From assembly GCA_022316685.1 (NCBI GenBank), contig JAKJHU010000016.1, positions 2,356,001 to 2,420,000 of the forward strand: DNA of 64,000 nt, read 5' to 3'. Each line of letters begins with the position of its first letter. The first letter of the stretch is position 1. The notes beneath the pieces were generated by a model. The model saw nothing but the letters and a program-made list of their open reading frames with translations, was not told the DNA's origin and ran no database searches. Below are positions 49,430 to 59,540 of the stretch, piece after piece. The stretch comes from Progne subis subis. Taxonomy: Eukaryota > Chordata > Aves > Passeriformes > Hirundinidae. The translations under genes were made by a program, and so were the position numbers.

Positions 49430-49893
49430 GGACAGGGCACGGCCACTCCGCCACCCGAGGCCATGTCTGCGGGGCACCGACACCCTCCCGGGCTGCAGGG
49501 ACTGCTGAAAGGGATTGAAGGGCGGGGAGCACTGAGATTCCCCCCATCAGTCCCGGGTCTCCGTCCTGGCACCTTCCCGCCGCATCTGAGCCTTTTCCCG
49601 GCAAGCCGAAGGCTGGGGCAGCCCCCTCCGCCGCCGCCGGGAAGCCGCGGGGGCGGGCGGGCGCGACCCTCCCCGCTCCGGGCGCTCCCCGGGGAGGAGC
49701 CGGCCGGGTCGCACCGGGCCCTCTCGCCAAGTCCGGCTCCGAGCAGCCAAACCCAGCCCCCTGGGTTTGAGGTGGGCGGGGAGGGACGGCCGGCCGGGCG
49801 CCTCTCCTACCGGGAGCCGGGAGGACAGGCGAAACTTTCCTCCCCGGCGGCGGCGGCGAGGCACCGGCAGCCGCCGAGGCGAGCGCCGCCGGC

Positions 49894-49991
49894 ATGGGCC
49901 CCGACACGCTGCCGCTCGGCACCTACGGCGGGGCGGCCGCCGCCGCCGCCCTGCTGCTCTGGGCCGCGTGCGTGCTCTGCAGGAGGAGAAG
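49894..49991 (+). CDS. First coding exon, short transmembrane protein, unidentified
   Basis: ATG at 49,894 lies in a strong Kozak context (GCCGCCGGCATGG). The exon encodes 32 full codons plus two bases and ends at AAG|GTACCG, a good donor. Residues 1-13 are a short N-terminus. Residues 14-29 are a hydrophobic, Ala/Leu-rich membrane segment ending in CVLC (Cys26, Cys29), followed by Arg30-Arg32 (a fourth Arg if joined to the next candidate exon). A short outside end, one membrane span and basic residues inside predict a type III orientation. The juxtamembrane CxxC is a palmitoylation-type motif known from LAT, NTAL and PAG adaptors, but many unrelated proteins share this layout and I do not recognise the gene. 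It could also be a mitochondrial or ER anchor. The gene would continue to the right. Confidence 0.6.
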
Positions 49992-52023
49992 GTACCGGGG
50001 CGGGGGGCGGCCGCCGCATTCCCGCACGGCCGGGCCGGGGCAGCGGGGCCGCCGAGCCGCGCATTGGGCGCGCTGCTCTCCGCCCACCCCTCCGCTCGGG
50101 GCCGCCCTATCAGCGCCCGCCGGGCCGGGGGCGGCGGCCCCGCGGGATGGCGGCCCCCGGGATGGCGGCCCCCGGGATGGCGGTCCCCGGGATGGCGGCC
50201 CCGCCGCGGCCGGGCCGGCGCGGGGGCCGGGGAGAGCCGGGAGGCGCGGCGGGGGGCGGCGGCGGCTCCTCTCGTGACCGCGGCGGTGGGCGGCCGCTGG
50301 CACGTGGGATTCCGGTCTCGCCTCTCGGGGCTGCGTGCAGTCCCGCGCTCCGAAAGGAGCTGTGGACGTATCTCACCCCCGGGCGGTCGCGCGTGTGTGA
50401 GCGTACGCGACGCCGAGGTTGCCGAGAGCCCGAACGCGAGCTGTGCGCCCCGTGTAGCAGGCAGAGCCGCCGCGGCCCGCGGCAGCTGTCCCGCGCGGCC
50501 CGAGGCGCGCCCGCCGTACCTGCGGCCGCTGCCCCGCGGGGTTGCGACATCGGCCCTCGCTGCCCTTCTCTTTTGTGCCGAGTAGCTCGGGTCATGGACA
50601 TTCTAGTGACTTCTGGTAGTGTTTCTCATGCTGTTGTTTTTAGTTTCTTTCAAGGGCACAATCTATAAACTCAAAGAAGGTACACACGTGTTCTGGGACG
50701 TTTCAAGAAGAACTTGCAGGTTTTTTTGAGAAGGAAAGGGAGCACTGTCTGGAACGATGCTTTCTGAATACCTGTTATTGTATATGCTGACATTTTCCCG
50801 GGTATTTTTCACTTGATGAAGGGAAATGCTTGGCCATGTGAAGCCAATACTTGATGCTCTTCAATGTCTCTTCTACAGCTGATAAATAAATGTGTGTAAA
50901 GGCTGTCGGAGGAGGAGTGAAGAAGGGGAGGGATCAGTACTCACTGGATTGTTTGCTTATTCTTAATTCATAAAATGAGATGCGTAGGAAATAATAGATG
51001 TAATTCTGAATAGTAAACTGTTGCTTTTCCTAATAATTTTAAGTTATTTTGGGAGATGCAGGTAAGCAAAATATAAAATTGCACTACTAGGTTCTAGAAC
51101 AAGTTAGAAAGGCAGTCTGGCAAATTTTAGACCATTACCCCTAACTTTGGGGCCATGTATAGAATGAATTGAAAAACAGTGAAAATTCGTGTTTTGCTCC
51201 CAGAAGGCATCTGTAAACAGAGACGTGTTATTTCCATGGTGTCTGGTTTGGAACCATTATTATATGTGATTTGACTTAGAGAGCCCAGTCCATTCCTTAA
51301 GTGAAACATCCATCCCATCCATCCCAATGTTTGAGTCGGGGTCATCCCATAACCCAAACTGCTTGACAGAGTAGTCTGTGTTGCTGCTTCAGTGCTTCAG
51401 CTCAGTTTATGAAATGGACAGCTGCTGCTCGACAAGTCACTCATTCCTCCTCCTCCTCAGTGTTGCTTATCTGACACTCTGTGAGCTTATTCTGGGAATT
51501 AAACACATAAAAACTATTTAGTTTTTGATAGGTTTAGTTTGCTGCCAGTCTAGCTCCCTAAAGAACATCAGCATGGAAAACAAAAGGAGTACAGGAAGGC
51601 AAATGGGATTGGGTGTCTTTTTAAGGCTAGAAGATATTATACTAAATTATTTTATATTATATATTATAATATGCCTCAGCCATAATATAAAATGTCATTA
51701 GTTTAAAGTCTAGTACAATTGTAAAAGACAGAATTTTAGAAAATGGGAACAGGCAAAGCTGTTGCTTGTAAAGTTTTCAGCTAGATGTGAGTGGTAGGGA
51801 AAAAGGATCAAAGAACCCATTTTGAATTATTTTTATGCCCCTTATGTATGTAGAGTTTTTCAAGTGCTCTCTTTAGCGTCTACAGCAAAATGGTTTGGAT
51901 GTTTGTATCAGAACAGAATGATGTTGTACAGAAGACCTCACAAGAAGGTGTACTGTGTTGTCTCAAAAACCAAACTGCTGTTTGATTAATTAACTACCTG
52001 AAAGCCTTTGCTGTTTCTCACAG
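49992..52023 (+). other. Putative intron 1
   Basis: Starts with GTACCG inside the CpG island and ends with a pyrimidine tract and CAG at 52,021-52,023. It holds the 15-bp repeat at 50,144-50,203. A palindromic AT-rich hairpin lies near 51,645-51,690 (TTATATTAT with ATAATATAA). A donor-like CAG|GTAAGC occurs at about 51,060 without a convincing partner exon. Confidence 0.4.
50144..50203. repeat. 15-bp tandem repeat x4 with YY1-like motifs
   Basis: Four units of GGGATGGCGGCCCCC (unit 3 has T for C, unit 4 ends in G) at 50,144, 50,159, 50,174 and 50,189. Each unit contains ATGGCGGC, whose complement GCCGCCAT is the core of the YY1 site. The array lies about 150 bp after the first coding exon, in the downstream promoter position where YY1 sites often act. 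Confidence 0.9.
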
Positions 52024-52068
52024 AACTGTACCAAGCACTAGTGAGCAAGGAACTGCAAATAACAAATG
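52024..52068 (+). CDS. Candidate second coding exon (45 nt)
   Basis: The acceptor GCTGTTTCTCACAG| and donor ATG|GTAAGC are both close to consensus and bound 45 nt. Joined to the two bases carried from exon 1, the frame is open: Arg33, then TVPSTSEQGTANNK, then TG plus one base from the next exon. It is a polar Ser/Thr/Asn-rich stretch, as expected for a juxtamembrane cytosolic region. Incoming and outgoing phases are the same. Against it: a 45-nt exon between good sites can occur by chance in 14 kb of intron, and no homolog is known to me. Confidence 0.4.
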
Positions 52069-54349
52069 GTAAGCCCCATCAACTTCTGTGTGGTACAGCA
52101 CTCAGCAGAAGGTGCTGGTGTTGAGGTACTATCCTGCTCCAGTAAAATGTGCAAATAATTCTTTTTCTTGTAGCATAAAGAAAGAAATGGTCTGTAGAGG
52201 TGCCTAGCAGCAGCCTGCTGATGTTCAACAACATTTCTGATCTGTGGGAAGAAAAGCCGCTCTAAGGGTGCAGTGGATTAAAAAAATGGGGTTAGAGCTT
52301 AGTTCATGCTTCTCAGATTTGGTGCAAGTCTGTGATCTCCCCTTGCTTATCAGACCCTTATCAGTTTGCCCATCCCCTTGTGTCCTCCACTTGTCAGATT
52401 TCTTCTTTCCCTTTCCCAATACTTTCTTCTATTTGAATCTAACAAACTCTGCAGCAGAAGGGCCCTACCCTCCCTCAGGAATCCACTGTAGACATTTGGG
52501 AACCTATTGACATAGGGAGAGTTGGCAAATTACTCCATAAATAAGTGCCAAAGTCAAGGCTATATTGCTGGTCATGGGTCATACCCATTTGGACAGAAGA
52601 GCAGACAATGTGGAGCTTGCCTGTGCTAGAAGAAATGTTGGTACTTCAGGCATGCGCGTGCTCTTTTATGAAAGTTGGTATGTTGCCTTAATGTTGGTAT
52701 GCTTGTAGCAGTGTGCAAACCCTGGATACAAAGGGGATTGTTGTGTTTAAGGTACCAAGATAAACTTTACCAGAATGATCTTAACCACAGCCCTGCATGG
52801 ATTCCATCAAGATCACTACAGTAGATGAGTGTGTGTATATATAAATGAAGAACTTAAATAAGTAAATAAACACTGCTAACTTACACTTCAGAGTTCTGTA
52901 CGTTTGTTTTGCTGGGTGATGCCTCTGTCCTCTTTGGCTGAGGTGAAGCATAACCACTTTTGTGGCTCTTGAGAGTTACACATCTAGGAACATAATGAGG
53001 GTTTGAATATCCTGGAGAAGAGATTCCTAAACCCATCACTGATATTCCTTAAGCAGATGTTACAGGATTTCACCTTTTTTGTTAAAAGGTGCTTCCCCAC
53101 TGTTTCCTCTCAGGCTGAGGTACTCATTACTGGAGCAGAAAGGGTGTTGTATTGACTTAAAATTTTGTCAGAAGAGGTGTTACATTGACTTAATCTGCTG
53201 TTGCCTTTTTCTGTAATGCAGTTGATGTAACCTGGCATTAGAAGATTTGAGGGTTAGTTCAGTACCAGTTTCCTCAGAGATAGGGTAGAAAGGAAGAGGA
53301 ATTTCCTTTTGTATAAATGCTTATCATTTGAGTGCTTGTGGCAGTAATAACACAAAGGAAACTAATTGGAGTCTTTGCCAGGTTTTGTATCACAGATGGT
53401 GAAGAAACAGAAGTAGAACAAAAGTTTCTGTAATCACAGAAAAAATTGATTTGAGTTAAACTCAATGTCAAATGAGTCTCAGTGCCTTCTGCATGCTAAG
53501 AGAGATCTCCCTCTTACTGGTTAGTGAAGAAAAGCCTATCTAGGCTGTTTGGTGGGGAATGTCTTTTCTCCAGAGAGCCCTTCCTTTTTGCTGCTGCACA
53601 AAAGTATTTCTGCTGTGGTAAAAGCTGATGATTTCCTAGCCTGGAGACTGTACAGATTATTCTCTTTTGCCTTCATAAAATGTCTCACCTCAGTCCCACG
53701 TTTATGTGGTGGTTTTCTTTTGGTGTTTTCAAACTGTTTTTCCAGTAGCTGTACACAGTCTCATGGAGCAGGAGGTGAGATGTCAGGTGAAGCTAACTCC
53801 CGTTTTTCTTCCAGCAGTGATGCTGCGCAAGTCAGATAAGGGCCCTTGAGATCTCCAGGGGCTGTCTCCTGCTAACTTCCGTAGGTGTAGTACTATTCCA
53901 CTTTTTCTTGCTCAAATTGATGCATATTTTTGGCTGCTAGTGTTCATTGCATGTCCATGACTGAAAATGGTCACAGATTATAACCAACAATTTGTGGAAA
54001 AGGCTGGGGTATTCTCTGACTCCATCCTTGAAGAGCAGATGCTACATAGTATTAGGGAGAAGAGGCTCAGGCTGACCACAGATTAAGACCACTGCCTTAG
54101 GGGAAGAGGACAGCTGGAGAGAAGTGGAACAAAGATTGTTGTGTCCCTATTTATCTGTTGAAATTGAGTCCTTCTCCTAAGGTTTGCATTCCAAGGTTTT
54201 TCAGATAAAGAAAATGCAGACCAAACCTGGAAAAAGGTTCCTCATCAGAATTATAAACTGCTTGGACAGTTAACACACGTCTGATGTGAGCTGCATCAAT
54301 GACAGGGTTTATAAAAAATATCCCCTCTGCAGTTCTATTGCTTTAAAAT

Positions 54350-54588
54350 GGAGGAAGGTAGATGTGCATTACATAATCGGAAGAAATTCTTTATGGTGAG
54401 GATGATGAGACACTGGAAGAGGTTTCTCAGAGAAATTGGGCTGCCCCATCCCTGGAAGTGTTCCAGGCCCGGTTGAATGGGGCTTTAAGCCACCTGGTCT
54501 AGTGGAAGGGAGCCCAGCTCATGGTAGGGATTTGGAGCTAGGTGATCCTTAAGACCCCTTCTAACCCAGACCATTCCATGATTCTGTA
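54350..54588 (+). mobile_element. CR1 LINE 3'-end fragment (intronic)
   Basis: GGAAGAAATTCTTTATGGTGAGG, ACTGGAAGAGGTTTCTCAGAG, CTGCCCCATCCCTGGAAGTGTTCCAGG, GGTGATCCTTAAGACCCCTTC and a terminal CCATGATTCTGTAGG follow the CR1 3' consensus. 5' truncated, with no coding potential. Confidence 0.92.
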
Positions 54589-55989
54589 GGTCTGTAGGGT
54601 TGGTATTTTAATTACTAGGAATGGTTTTCGTGGTCAGGATTGCTTGTGAGGAGCACTATGATACGTGGCACATGTTGCGGGTTTTACTTTACAGCAGTAT
54701 GGGAATTTCCATGCTGCATTAGATGGGACATGTACCTCCTAATATATTGTTTCTGCCCGGTTTCTAAAGCATCAGGACATGGTATTAAAAAACCTCCAAA
54801 CTTAAACAGTGTAATTGTAGATTGCAGTCAACATAAGAAGAATTGCATGATACATTTCTCAGGATTTTGCTGTGACCTCAGTTACGGATTTAAAGCCTTG
54901 TTGAAGCAAACTGCCTTTCATTTTTCCCTTTTAGTCTATATTTTAAAATACCTATGATCTATACAAGTACATTAATCTATGATACTTTCCCCCAAAGTTG
55001 CTCTCTTGAACCCAGACAGATATTGTTGAAAAGAATATAGATTTTGTCTTTGCCTTCAAGAACATCTTATCCTTCTCTGTGACAAGCTGTGAGCTTGCTA
55101 ACAGCTCTCTTACCAAGCGAATTGTAGTTCACAAGATGTCATCAGCCTGTCTTTTTTACCACTTCTGCTAATTTAGGCAATATGTTAAGGTAGTTTTCAC
55201 TTGGAGGGAACATCAGGAAGGACAGATAGAGGGATACCAGAAAAATCTGGCCTCTTCCTTCTTTACCTTGGCTTTCTACAGAGGTCTTTTTACCCATTCT
55301 TTTGATTGGACCTCTAGGGAGTGCACGTGTTTTCATGACCTCCTTTTGTTTACTGTCATTGTCCACTCCTACTCCACTCTGAAAAGGGCTGAAGACTGAA
55401 ACTGTTTAAGGCAGAAAAGTAACAGTTCTGTTTCTTAAGTAGCCTTAGGAAACCTTTCTTTCTCACCATCACACTTGGGTTTTCTGTCAACTGTTCACTG
55501 CTGTGCCAAGATGTGGAAGCTTATTTCTTTGCTTGCTTCTACTGGTCAGAGCTTACGTGAAGGTAGAACAAAATGAAGTCAGCAAAACCATAACCTTCTC
55601 AAGGTGTACAAATCTCCTTTCACTGTTGGTTTTTCTTATGGCTCTAACAGACCTGGAGAGCCATTACATCATGGGTCTCACACAGTAGTGTGTTTCAAGA
55701 CAGATTTTTCTTTTTCCTTTTGTTTTTGTGTTGCTTCTCATCCTTCTGATTTGTAGCCTGTCATGCACATTTGGAGTTCCACTTCCTACCGGTACTTTGA
55801 AGATGACACTAAAGATGAGACCTCTTTTAGAAGATAATGAACCTTCCCAATAATCTTTGATTTACAGAATTCTTTGCTTAAGGTACACTGCCACCTAGCA
55901 ACAACTTCCCTTCCCTCCCAGTTTTCTTGACCTACTTTGTTGGGGGCGGTTTCAGCTTTATGGTGTATACCTGGTCTGGTCTTGATCAG

Positions 55990-56020
55990 CATCCAGAACG
56001 CATCAGTAGATGCCGTCCTG
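55990..56020 (+). CDS. Low-confidence candidate exon (31 nt)
   Basis: TTGATCAG| before and CTG|GTAAAT after bound 31 nt. Joined to the exon at 52,024 it completes a Cys codon and reads IQNASVDAVL, ending in phase 0, which fits the candidate at 59,457. The pyrimidine tract is weak, and the phase match alone has about one chance in three. Confidence 0.18.
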
Positions 56021-56386
56021 GTAAATGTATATGTGTGAGAGGTGGAGATATTTTTAGTGGCAATAAGAACTGCTAGCTTCTGGTTTCTGACTAAAATACA
56101 ATAGTTCATACTTTCATGGTGCTTTTTCCTCCCCGTGTTTTTGTGGAAAGGGCCTAGAACTCTTTTTTTCCCCTTGGAATTACTGATTTTAATTTCTTCC
56201 CTTCTTTATTCTTTGGAGCAAATAAAACTAAAGAGTGAGAATTGAACGGAATTGCTTTCAGCTCTTTTTATTATTCCAGTGCAACATGAAGCATGGAGTG
56301 TCCATCTAGAGCATTGTACACAAATGCACAGAGCTTACAGAAAGTTCTGAACAATTAACCCTTCTGCTCCTCTTCAAAGCTGATAG

Positions 56387-56498
56387 TCCCAAAGATGTGA
56401 ATGAGGACAACCCAAGTGAATACATAGTGCTTCAAAAACTATATTCATGCTTACCACTATATCTGGAGGAGGAAAGCAAGCTGGTTGGGAAATCATAG
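56387..56498 (+). CDS. Low-confidence candidate terminal exon with tyrosine motif
   Basis: After CTGATAG|, joined to the exon at 52,024 (completing a Cys codon), the frame reads PKDVNEDNPSEYIVLQKLYS and continues to a TAG at 56,496-56,498. SEYIVL fits the ITIM pattern (S/I/V/L-x-Y-x-x-L), which would suit a signalling adaptor tail. A second AG seven bases upstream (56,379) competes as acceptor and gives an immediate stop in this phase. This exon and the one at 59,457 cannot both follow in one simple chain. Confidence 0.2.
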
Positions 56499-57045
56499 CT
56501 GAAACGTTACAAATTAATCCCTGACATGAGCTATGACTACTTTTCCTCTAAGAGGATATTTGCCCCCCAATGTGTTTAATAATTGGTGATGTAACTAGAG
56601 AGCTGTGGCTGTAGGACTTCCTGGTATCTTCGACTTGCAAAGCTACCTGGATCTTAGCTCCTCCAGGAAGGAGTGATTTCACTGGGATGCGTGGATTTCA
56701 CTAAGTCCCAAGCTTGCAGTCTTTCTTGTGGACTCCTCCTCAGTTCCCCTACTGTAAATTGGAGGTCAGTGTGGCCTCTTGATGTACAGATAATGCAGAC
56801 AAATGCTTCACTGGGCACTCAGAGTGTTGTCAGAGATGCTGAAAATAATTCTTCCGTGGTATAACTGCTTAACATATGCTGAAGAACTGTTGCCTGTCCA
56901 TCCCTTTCTCCTATATGCTGAAGTACAATTTTAGGTATTGTATTTTTGCAATAATTTTAGCAGAAATAGCTAAGTTTTTGGATTGTGGCAGCTCCTTTAG
57001 TGTTCTGCTCAGTTATGAGAACTATGGTCCGATATAAAATTATTT

Positions 57046-57133
57046 GGGGTTTTCTTTGTGTTTTTGTTTGTTTGTTCGGTTTTTTTTTTGTTGGGGTTTT
57101 TTTTGTTTGTTTGTTTTTTTGGGGTTTTTTTTG

Positions 57134-57173
<40 letters not shown>

Positions 57174-57205
57174 TTGTTGTTGTTTGTTTTTGTTTTTTTT
57201 TTTCC
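57046..57205. repeat. T/G-rich low-complexity tract
   Basis: GGGG and GGG separated by T7-T9, TTTG units, then a run of about 33 T (57,139-57,171) and GTTGTTG. It is the complementary class of the A/C tracts elsewhere. The G runs with T loops could form G-quadruplexes. It ends in CCCCCAG, which mimics a strong splice acceptor, but the following frames close quickly. Confidence 0.85.
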
Positions 57206-59456
57206 CCCAGTCAAGTGTTTTGATTAAGAAGTTGGGTTGGGCTTGTTTTTATAGGGTAATATAACTGTTCTTAGCACTCCATCTAGTCACTTATTTAACT
57301 TAGTGCATCGTAATGCCAGAGAATGGGGGAAATACAGAAGCTAAAAGAAACAGCATACGTGCAATGTTAATACACTATATGAAGTTAAGGAAAATCTCAC
57401 TGTTAACTTGGCAGTCTATTTCTCTTTTTTCCAAGTTTTATAGATCTCCTTGGTAGTGGAGCCAGACTTAGAACACATTTTTCTGACTTCTAGTTTTGTG
57501 CTTTAACTTGCTGCCTTTTCTTTCCAAGACATTTACCATATATGTATGACATTATAGCTGTCTGGTAAACTAACTTTTTCAACCGTGAGGCAGATTTTGA
57601 ATTCTGATTTCAAACTTCAGTAGTGTTCTTTTTCTTTCCCCATCATTTACTGATCCTTTTACAAGAAGCATGTAGGATTTTAGGCTAATATCCATTTGCA
57701 TGCCGTCTGGGAGAATTTTGGCTGACTGAGAGTCCCATAAAACAAAAGTTTCCTCTTTACAAACCACATGGATCTTGGCTGTAGATATTCAGTCCCTTTC
57801 TCCACAAACTGTTTTTAATGGTGCCAGATTCTTCTGTTTCTTCTTCTTGTTTGGCACATGTCAGGAAAAAAAAATCTTGGCTCTTGTATAGAACATATCT
57901 TGTTTCCTTTTAACTGCTCGTACTTTCTATTCGTAATTCAAATCAGCACAAAAATGCTATGGTTGTGCTTCTCATGATTTAATCTTGTAGTTTCCTAAGC
58001 GATATTCCAATTCTCTTAAAAAAATAATGCTCTCTCACACTGTAGGCCCAGTGGTAGGAGGTTCTAGCTGAATGCAATGGATGCGTTCCTGTTGATTTTG
58101 GAGAATATGCATGGAGTCCTGGCAAAGTGGCCTGCTCAAGCCTGTGGAGGCACGTGAAGAAAGAACAAATGAGCAAAATGAAGCTAAAATGGGGTGTTAC
58201 AGGAGCAACCCTCTCCACCATCCATCTTCCCTTTTCTGACACTGCAGTGAAAACGTGGACTCCACTGCACTTTGTAGACTCATGTCCATAGTGGGCGGCT
58301 GAAGAAGTGTCTCCTTCCCAGCCTGTGGCAGCCCAGGGATCTGTCAGAGCGCCTGTGCGTGTTTGTCACAAGCGACTCGTTTTCCTTGCTGACAGCCTTA
58401 CTCTGCACCCTTTGAGCTCTTACGTATGAGTCAATGTGCTTCTGATGGCTGAGGCAGAGTGCAGAACTGCTAAGTGTGGTTGTCTGATTTCTTGTGACTC
58501 CCCCAAAAAATCAGCAAACTGCTTAGTGGCCTGCTCCTTCCTTACTGCATTGTCTTGCTTCTCATAAGATCGTTGCCCAGATTTCTCCTGAGTGGTCATT
58601 ACAAATTTTTATGCAACTTGCCTTGTCTGAAATGATTTGAACAAAATTAGAAATTTTTCAATGATATGTTGAAAAATTGATCATAGAAAATTGACACATT
58701 TCATTATTTTTGAAGTAATATAGTATTTAGAAAAATACAGTCTCATTTCATTATGGTGTGAGAATGCAGAAGTTTTGCAATTATTGGCTCTGGCAGCTCT
58801 CTTTAAAAAATAAACCCCCCAAAAAACCCCAAAACAAAAGGAGCCCATATATTCTTTAACATGAGAAAACTATTGCTGTTAAAATGCAGTGGACAGAACT
58901 GATGAAGAAGTCAGTTTTTCAGTCTCTTTGTACTCTTTCTTTCCCTTTGTGTGCACACCAGCAAAAGGGTAGGTCTGCCCCTTTGTAACAGTGTAGTCTC
59001 TGTAATGTAACTGCAATCTCTGAAGGCTTCAGAGAGATGGTGTCCAGCTTTCTAATAGGGCACCAAGGAAAACCAAAAAACAGTTTTAGAAACTCCTATT
59101 TAATCAGGTTAACAAAAGCAGAATGCTTGGGAAAGAAGGACAATTGCTAGTATCTCCTCAGAGAAAATTTGAGTAACTTCCATTGCTTGTCCACTCACCT
59201 GATGCTACAGTAGTGTTTGGTCATTGCATCCCTAGCTGGAAAGTTGCTCTGTGTTTTCTTCTTCAGTGCTGGCATGGTTTTTCCAGTCACAATAGCTTGT
59301 CTTCAGAGTTTCTGGTGTGAGATAGATCATAGCTGTGCTAATTCTCTCCAGCTGGTTTTTCAGCATGAGAAGCTTTGGTAGCATGGGAAGCTTCTCTGAA
59401 AATAGCTCAAAGGGTGGATTGGTGACAAGGCATAATTTTTTCCTTCAATTGTTCAG

Positions 59457-59540
59457 GAACTGATCTGTGATATTTACTCAGCTCAGACTTATACTTCATT
59501 AAGACAGAAAAACGTCCATGGAGGATTTACTTTTGTTTCG
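59457..59540 (+). CDS. Candidate coding exon (84 nt)
   Basis: The acceptor TTTTTTCCTTCAATTGTTCAG| and donor TCG|GTAGGT bound 84 nt. Only one of three frames is open, phase 0 at both ends, reading ELICDIYSAQTYTSLRQKNV and ending GGFTFVS. It holds two tyrosines, one as YTSL (YxxL). The pyrimidine tract is the best in this part of the window and the composition looks protein-like. It would need an upstream exon ending in phase 0, such as the weak candidate at 55,990-56,020. I do not recognise the protein. Confidence 0.3.

Larger units (their letters stand above)
49430..50580 (+). promoter_or_regulatory. CpG island promoter region
   Basis: An abrupt change from AT-rich to very GC-rich DNA with dense CpG, multiple GGGCGG/CCGCCC (Sp1-type) sites, an E-box CACGTG at about 50,300 and no TATA box. 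This is the usual form of a broad vertebrate promoter. It surrounds the coding exon at 49,894-49,991, so transcription probably starts between about 49,430 and 49,890 on the plus strand. Divergent antisense transcription is common at such islands but cannot be judged here. Long open frames through the island on both strands reflect lack of AT-rich stop codons. Confidence 0.9.

Noticed and set aside
49377..50601. Several minus-strand frames of 85-181 codons in the CpG island
   Set aside because: Same composition effect; no splice structure or recognisable motif.
49463..50668. 401-codon plus-strand frame through the CpG island
   Set aside because: GC-rich DNA lacks stop codons; long frames are open on both strands here. 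It runs past the consensus donor at 49,992 and is rich in Pro/Arg/Gly without domains.
57206..57264. Strong-looking splice acceptor after the T/G tract
   Set aside because: The pyrimidine run is simple repeat; the relevant frame meets TGA within four codons.
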